Of a DNA stretch of 6,886 nt, positions 4,671-6,886 are shown piece after piece. This DNA is from G020353115 sp964481765 (GTDB lineage: Bacteria; Bacteroidota; Bacteroidia; Bacteroidales; VadinHA17), in contig CAYZVJ010000125.1 of assembly GCA_964481765.1 (NCBI GenBank), forward strand, positions 1-6,886, read 5' to 3'. The notes beneath the pieces were generated by a model. That model was given only the letters and a program-made list of their open reading frames with translations, was not told the origin of the DNA and searched no databases. A program made the translations under genes and the position numbers. Every line of letters begins with the position of its first letter. Positions within the stretch are counted from its first letter, which is position 1.

Positions 4671-6146
4671 ATGATTCTTGCGGTGAATTGGGAAATAGTA
4701 TTCACCACCCTGACGGTTATACTGGTACTGCTTTATACCGGCACCATTATCTTTACCGTTTTTTTTGTGATTCTTGAAAACAGGGATCCGGTCCGAACCA
4801 TCTCATGGGCACTCTTCATTTTCCTGATCCCGGTCATCGGTATCATCAGCTATATCGTCTTTGGCCAGAATTTCAGAAAGCAGAAGATCTTTTCGAGAAA
4901 AGGATTGAAAGACCTGGAACGGATAAGCAGCATGAGCCAGACCCAGGTTCTCAACCTGCCGAAAAAAAAGTTCCTGGATGACGAAAAAATCCGCAGAAAG
5001 AAAAACATCATAACCCTCCTGTTGAATAACAGTAAAGCACTGCTCACGGAAAGAAACCGGGTTGAAGTGTTTAATAATGGTGCTGATACATTCCAGTCTA
5101 TTCTCCGGGAGCTGGATAAAGCAACGGACCATATTCACATGGAGTTTTACCGCTGGGAGTCTGATAACATCGGTAATGAGATCAAAGAGATCCTGATCAG
5201 AAAAGCAAGAGAAGGAGTGAAGATCAGGATTATTTATGACGACGTTGGAAGCTGGAAAATCGGCAAGGAATATATTGCCTCCCTGGAAGCAGAAGGCGTC
5301 GAGATCTTTGTCTTTATGCCCGTACGGTTTCCCTTTTTTACCAGCAAGGTGAATTTCAGGAACCACCGGAAGATCATTGTTATCGATGGTAAGGTGGGTT
5401 ACGTTGGCGGAATGAATATCGCCGACAAATACATTCACGGGACCCAGAAATTTAGAGCATGGAGGGATACCCATCTCAGGCTCGAAGGCGAAGCAGTGCA
5501 TTCGCTACAGATCATCTTTAACGTCGACTGGTACTTTGTTTCAAATGAGATCATCACCAATCCTCTCCGCTATTTCCCGAAACATGTCGTCGATGATAAG
5601 GTCCTGATCCAGATTACATCCAGTGGCCCCGATTCCGACTGGTCCAGTATCATGCAGGCATTCTTCACAGCGATCACCAGTGCTGAAAAGACCATCTATA
5701 TCACCACACCCTACTTCTCTCCCAATGAGAGCATTTTAACTGCACTTAAAACGGGTGCCCTGAGTGGAGTGGATGTACGGTTGATCCTTCCTGCAAAATC
5801 CGATTCAACCATTGCATACTGGAATTCCTTTTCCTACGTCAATGAACTGCTCGAGGCAGGAATTAAAGTATACCTCTTTGAAGATGGCTTTAACCATGCT
5901 AAACTACTCATGGTTGACAGTATCTTTTCATCGGTGGGAACTGCCAATATTGATTACCGCAGTTTCGACCTCAATTTTGAGACCAATGCATTGATCTATA
6001 ACGAAGAGATTACTAAGAAATTGGAAGAGAGTTTCTTCGATGATCTGTTACGTAGCAGGCAGATCCACCTTGACCAGTGGAAACTCCGACCAAAAAAACA
6101 AAAACTATACGAATCATTAGCCAGGGTCCTGGGTCCTCTTTACTGA
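4671..6146 (+). CDS. cls: Cardiolipin synthase (phospholipase D superfamily)
   Basis: This 491-residue inner-membrane enzyme would join two phosphatidylglycerol molecules into cardiolipin and glycerol. Two N-terminal transmembrane helices (about 8-34 and 42-64) flank the conserved ENRDPVRTISWAL segment of the PLDc_N domain. Two HxKxxxxD motifs follow: H232, K234, D239 (in NHRKIIVIDG, followed by GGMN) and H409, K411, D416 (in NHAKLLMVD, followed by GTANID). Both catalytic histidines are present, and the length matches the bacterial ClsA/Cls type (about 480-510), so the enzyme looks intact. The C-terminus (WKLRPKKQKLYESLARVLGPLY) is also typical. No terminator is seen before the next frame 39 nt downstream, so the two are probably co-transcribed. 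Substrate choice (for example phosphatidylethanolamine as donor) cannot be told from sequence. Confidence 0.95.
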   Translation: MILAVNWEIVFTTLTVILVLLYTGTIIFTVFFVILENRDPVRTISWALFIFLIPVIGIISYIVFGQNFRKQKIFSRKGLKDLERISSMSQTQVLNLPKKKFLDDEKIRRKKNIITLLLNNSKALLTERNRVEVFNNGADTFQSILRELDKATDHIHMEFYRWESDNIGNEIKEILIRKAREGVKIRIIYDDVGSWKIGKEYIASLEAEGVEIFVFMPVRFPFFTSKVNFRNHRKIIVIDGKVGYVGGMNIADKYIHGTQKFRAWRDTHLRLEGEAVHSLQIIFNVDWYFVSNEIITNPLRYFPKHVVDDKVLIQITSSGPDSDWSSIMQAFFTAITSAEKTIYITTPYFSPNESILTALKTGALSGVDVRLILPAKSDSTIAYWNSFSYVNELLEAGIKVYLFEDGFNHAKLLMVDSIFSSVGTANIDYRSFDLNFETNALIYNEEITKKLEESFFDDLLRSRQIHLDQWKLRPKKQKLYESLARVLGPLY

Positions 6147-6185
6147 TCCTGAATCCAAATCAGCAATCCCTGATCTATCCAATCC

Positions 6186-6886
6186 ATGCCGAAACAGAAA
6201 GAACAATTGATCGAAGGAAGAAGATACCCGTTTATCGTGATGAAAACCTTGCTTATGCGCGGAGATGACCGGAAGTTTCTCGTCCTGGAAGATCCGTTTC
6301 ATAACCGGCACCTGCTGCCTGCAGATCCGTATGAAAACTATAACCTGAAACCCGGGAAAAAAATTCTTTGCCACATCGATAAAATTAATTGTGATGGAAA
6401 AATCTTTATCGAACCGGAACATCCCTGCTATGCGGTGGGCAAAACATACGATTTCGAGTTTATCCGTTATGAAAAAAGAATAAACCAGATTGGAGCATCA
6501 GAAGATGTGGCAATAGTAAAAGACGTTCTGGGAAATGAATTGGTTGCCCCGATAAATGAACCCGGTAATAACCTGAAGAAATCGATGACGATACCCTGCA
6601 GAGTAAAAGCTATACGAAAGGGAATGCTCCACCTTTCTCTCATCAAAAGAGGCCGGTTTGTGGAACACCTTAAAGTGGGAAAATCCTATCCGTTTACCGT
6701 TATAAAAGTGGCCAGGGGAGTGGATAACCATGATTATTTCGTTCTTGAGGATCTCTTTGGACAACCTCATCTGCTACGGCAAAGCTACTACTCCCATTAC
6801 CCGATATCTGTCGGCAGGAAAATTCATGGAACAGTGGTTAAATTCAGATCCGACGGACGATTCCTGATTGAACCCGATCATCCCCA
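6186..6886 (+). CDS. Unrecognised protein of tandem modules, 3' end outside the window
   Basis: An uninterrupted frame of 233 codons from ATG 6186 to the window edge has no stop codon, so the gene is partial. I do not recognise the family. The product is soluble: no signal peptide or membrane helix. It is built of repeating modules that each begin with G-x-x-Y-x-F, at residues 11, 85 and 165. Modules 1 (about 11-80) and 3 (about 165-233) are clearly alike, sharing YPF, an LED-x-F element, HLL, a K-I pair, D-G and IEP-x-HP, with one gap. Module 2 is more divergent but keeps GKTYDF and a VKDVLGNELVAP stretch at the place of the LED element. Short beta-rich modules with basic and glycine-rich turns resemble OB-fold or S1-like domains, which often bind nucleic acid; this is a guess. 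It starts 39 nt after the cardiolipin synthase, probably in the same transcript. Confidence 0.8.
   Translation, partial: MPKQKEQLIEGRRYPFIVMKTLLMRGDDRKFLVLEDPFHNRHLLPADPYENYNLKPGKKILCHIDKINCDGKIFIEPEHPCYAVGKTYDFEFIRYEKRINQIGASEDVAIVKDVLGNELVAPINEPGNNLKKSMTIPCRVKAIRKGMLHLSLIKRGRFVEHLKVGKSYPFTVIKVARGVDNHDYFVLEDLFGQPHLLRQSYYSHYPISVGRKIHGTVVKFRSDGRFLIEPDHP

Noticed and set aside
4803..5501. A 232-codon open frame on the minus strand inside the cardiolipin synthase gene
   Set aside because: It lies antisense to an unmistakable enzyme with both HKD motifs, and its translation shows no recognisable domain; it is a shadow of codon bias.
6077..6268. A 63-codon plus-strand frame bridging the cardiolipin synthase end and the next gene
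   Set aside because: It overlaps the conserved C-terminus of the synthase and the start of the modular protein in a third frame, with a translation that looks random.

Overview
The window looks like chromosomal DNA of a Bacteroidota species, probably a Bacteroidales-type member. Several signs point that way: three DUF4252-type exported proteins next to an ECF sigma factor, a good match to the Bacteroidota vegetative promoter (TTTG, 18-nt gap, TAnnTTTG) upstream of the sigma gene, A-rich leaders without clear Shine-Dalgarno sequences, and an intergenic region packed with heptamer direct repeats. This placement is an inference from sequence style, not from a database match.

Left part (1-3032, all on +). 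A DUF4252-type secreted protein (134-655) ends in a predicted terminator. A new transcription unit follows: an ECF sigma factor (766-1308), overlapped by 44 nt by a single-pass membrane protein with the layout of an anti-sigma factor (1265-1882), then a second DUF4252-type protein (1917-2438) and a strong terminator (2460-2490). A third, more divergent member (2520-3032) carries a lipoprotein signal peptide. The likely picture is an envelope-sensing unit: the membrane protein holds the sigma factor and the small exported proteins are its periplasmic or outer-envelope partners or outputs. The link between them is inferred from gene order.

Middle (3033-3265). Between two convergent genes lie five short direct-repeat blocks. 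Four have a 7-nt period with unrelated unit sequences and one has a 6-nt period. They run from directly after one stop codon to within the stop codon of the other gene. There is also a perfect 10-bp palindrome. This is the least explained DNA in the window.

Right part (3262-6886). A membrane-anchored metallophosphoesterase of the YkuE/YaeI type (3262-4512, -) is divergent from a cardiolipin synthase with two HKD motifs (4671-6146, +). They share a 158-bp intergenic region with a 9-bp inverted repeat. Starting 39 nt after the cardiolipin synthase is an open frame that runs off the window (6186-6886). It encodes an unrecognised protein built of about three copies of an approximately 75-80-residue module. 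No tRNA, rRNA, CRISPR array or insertion sequence was seen.
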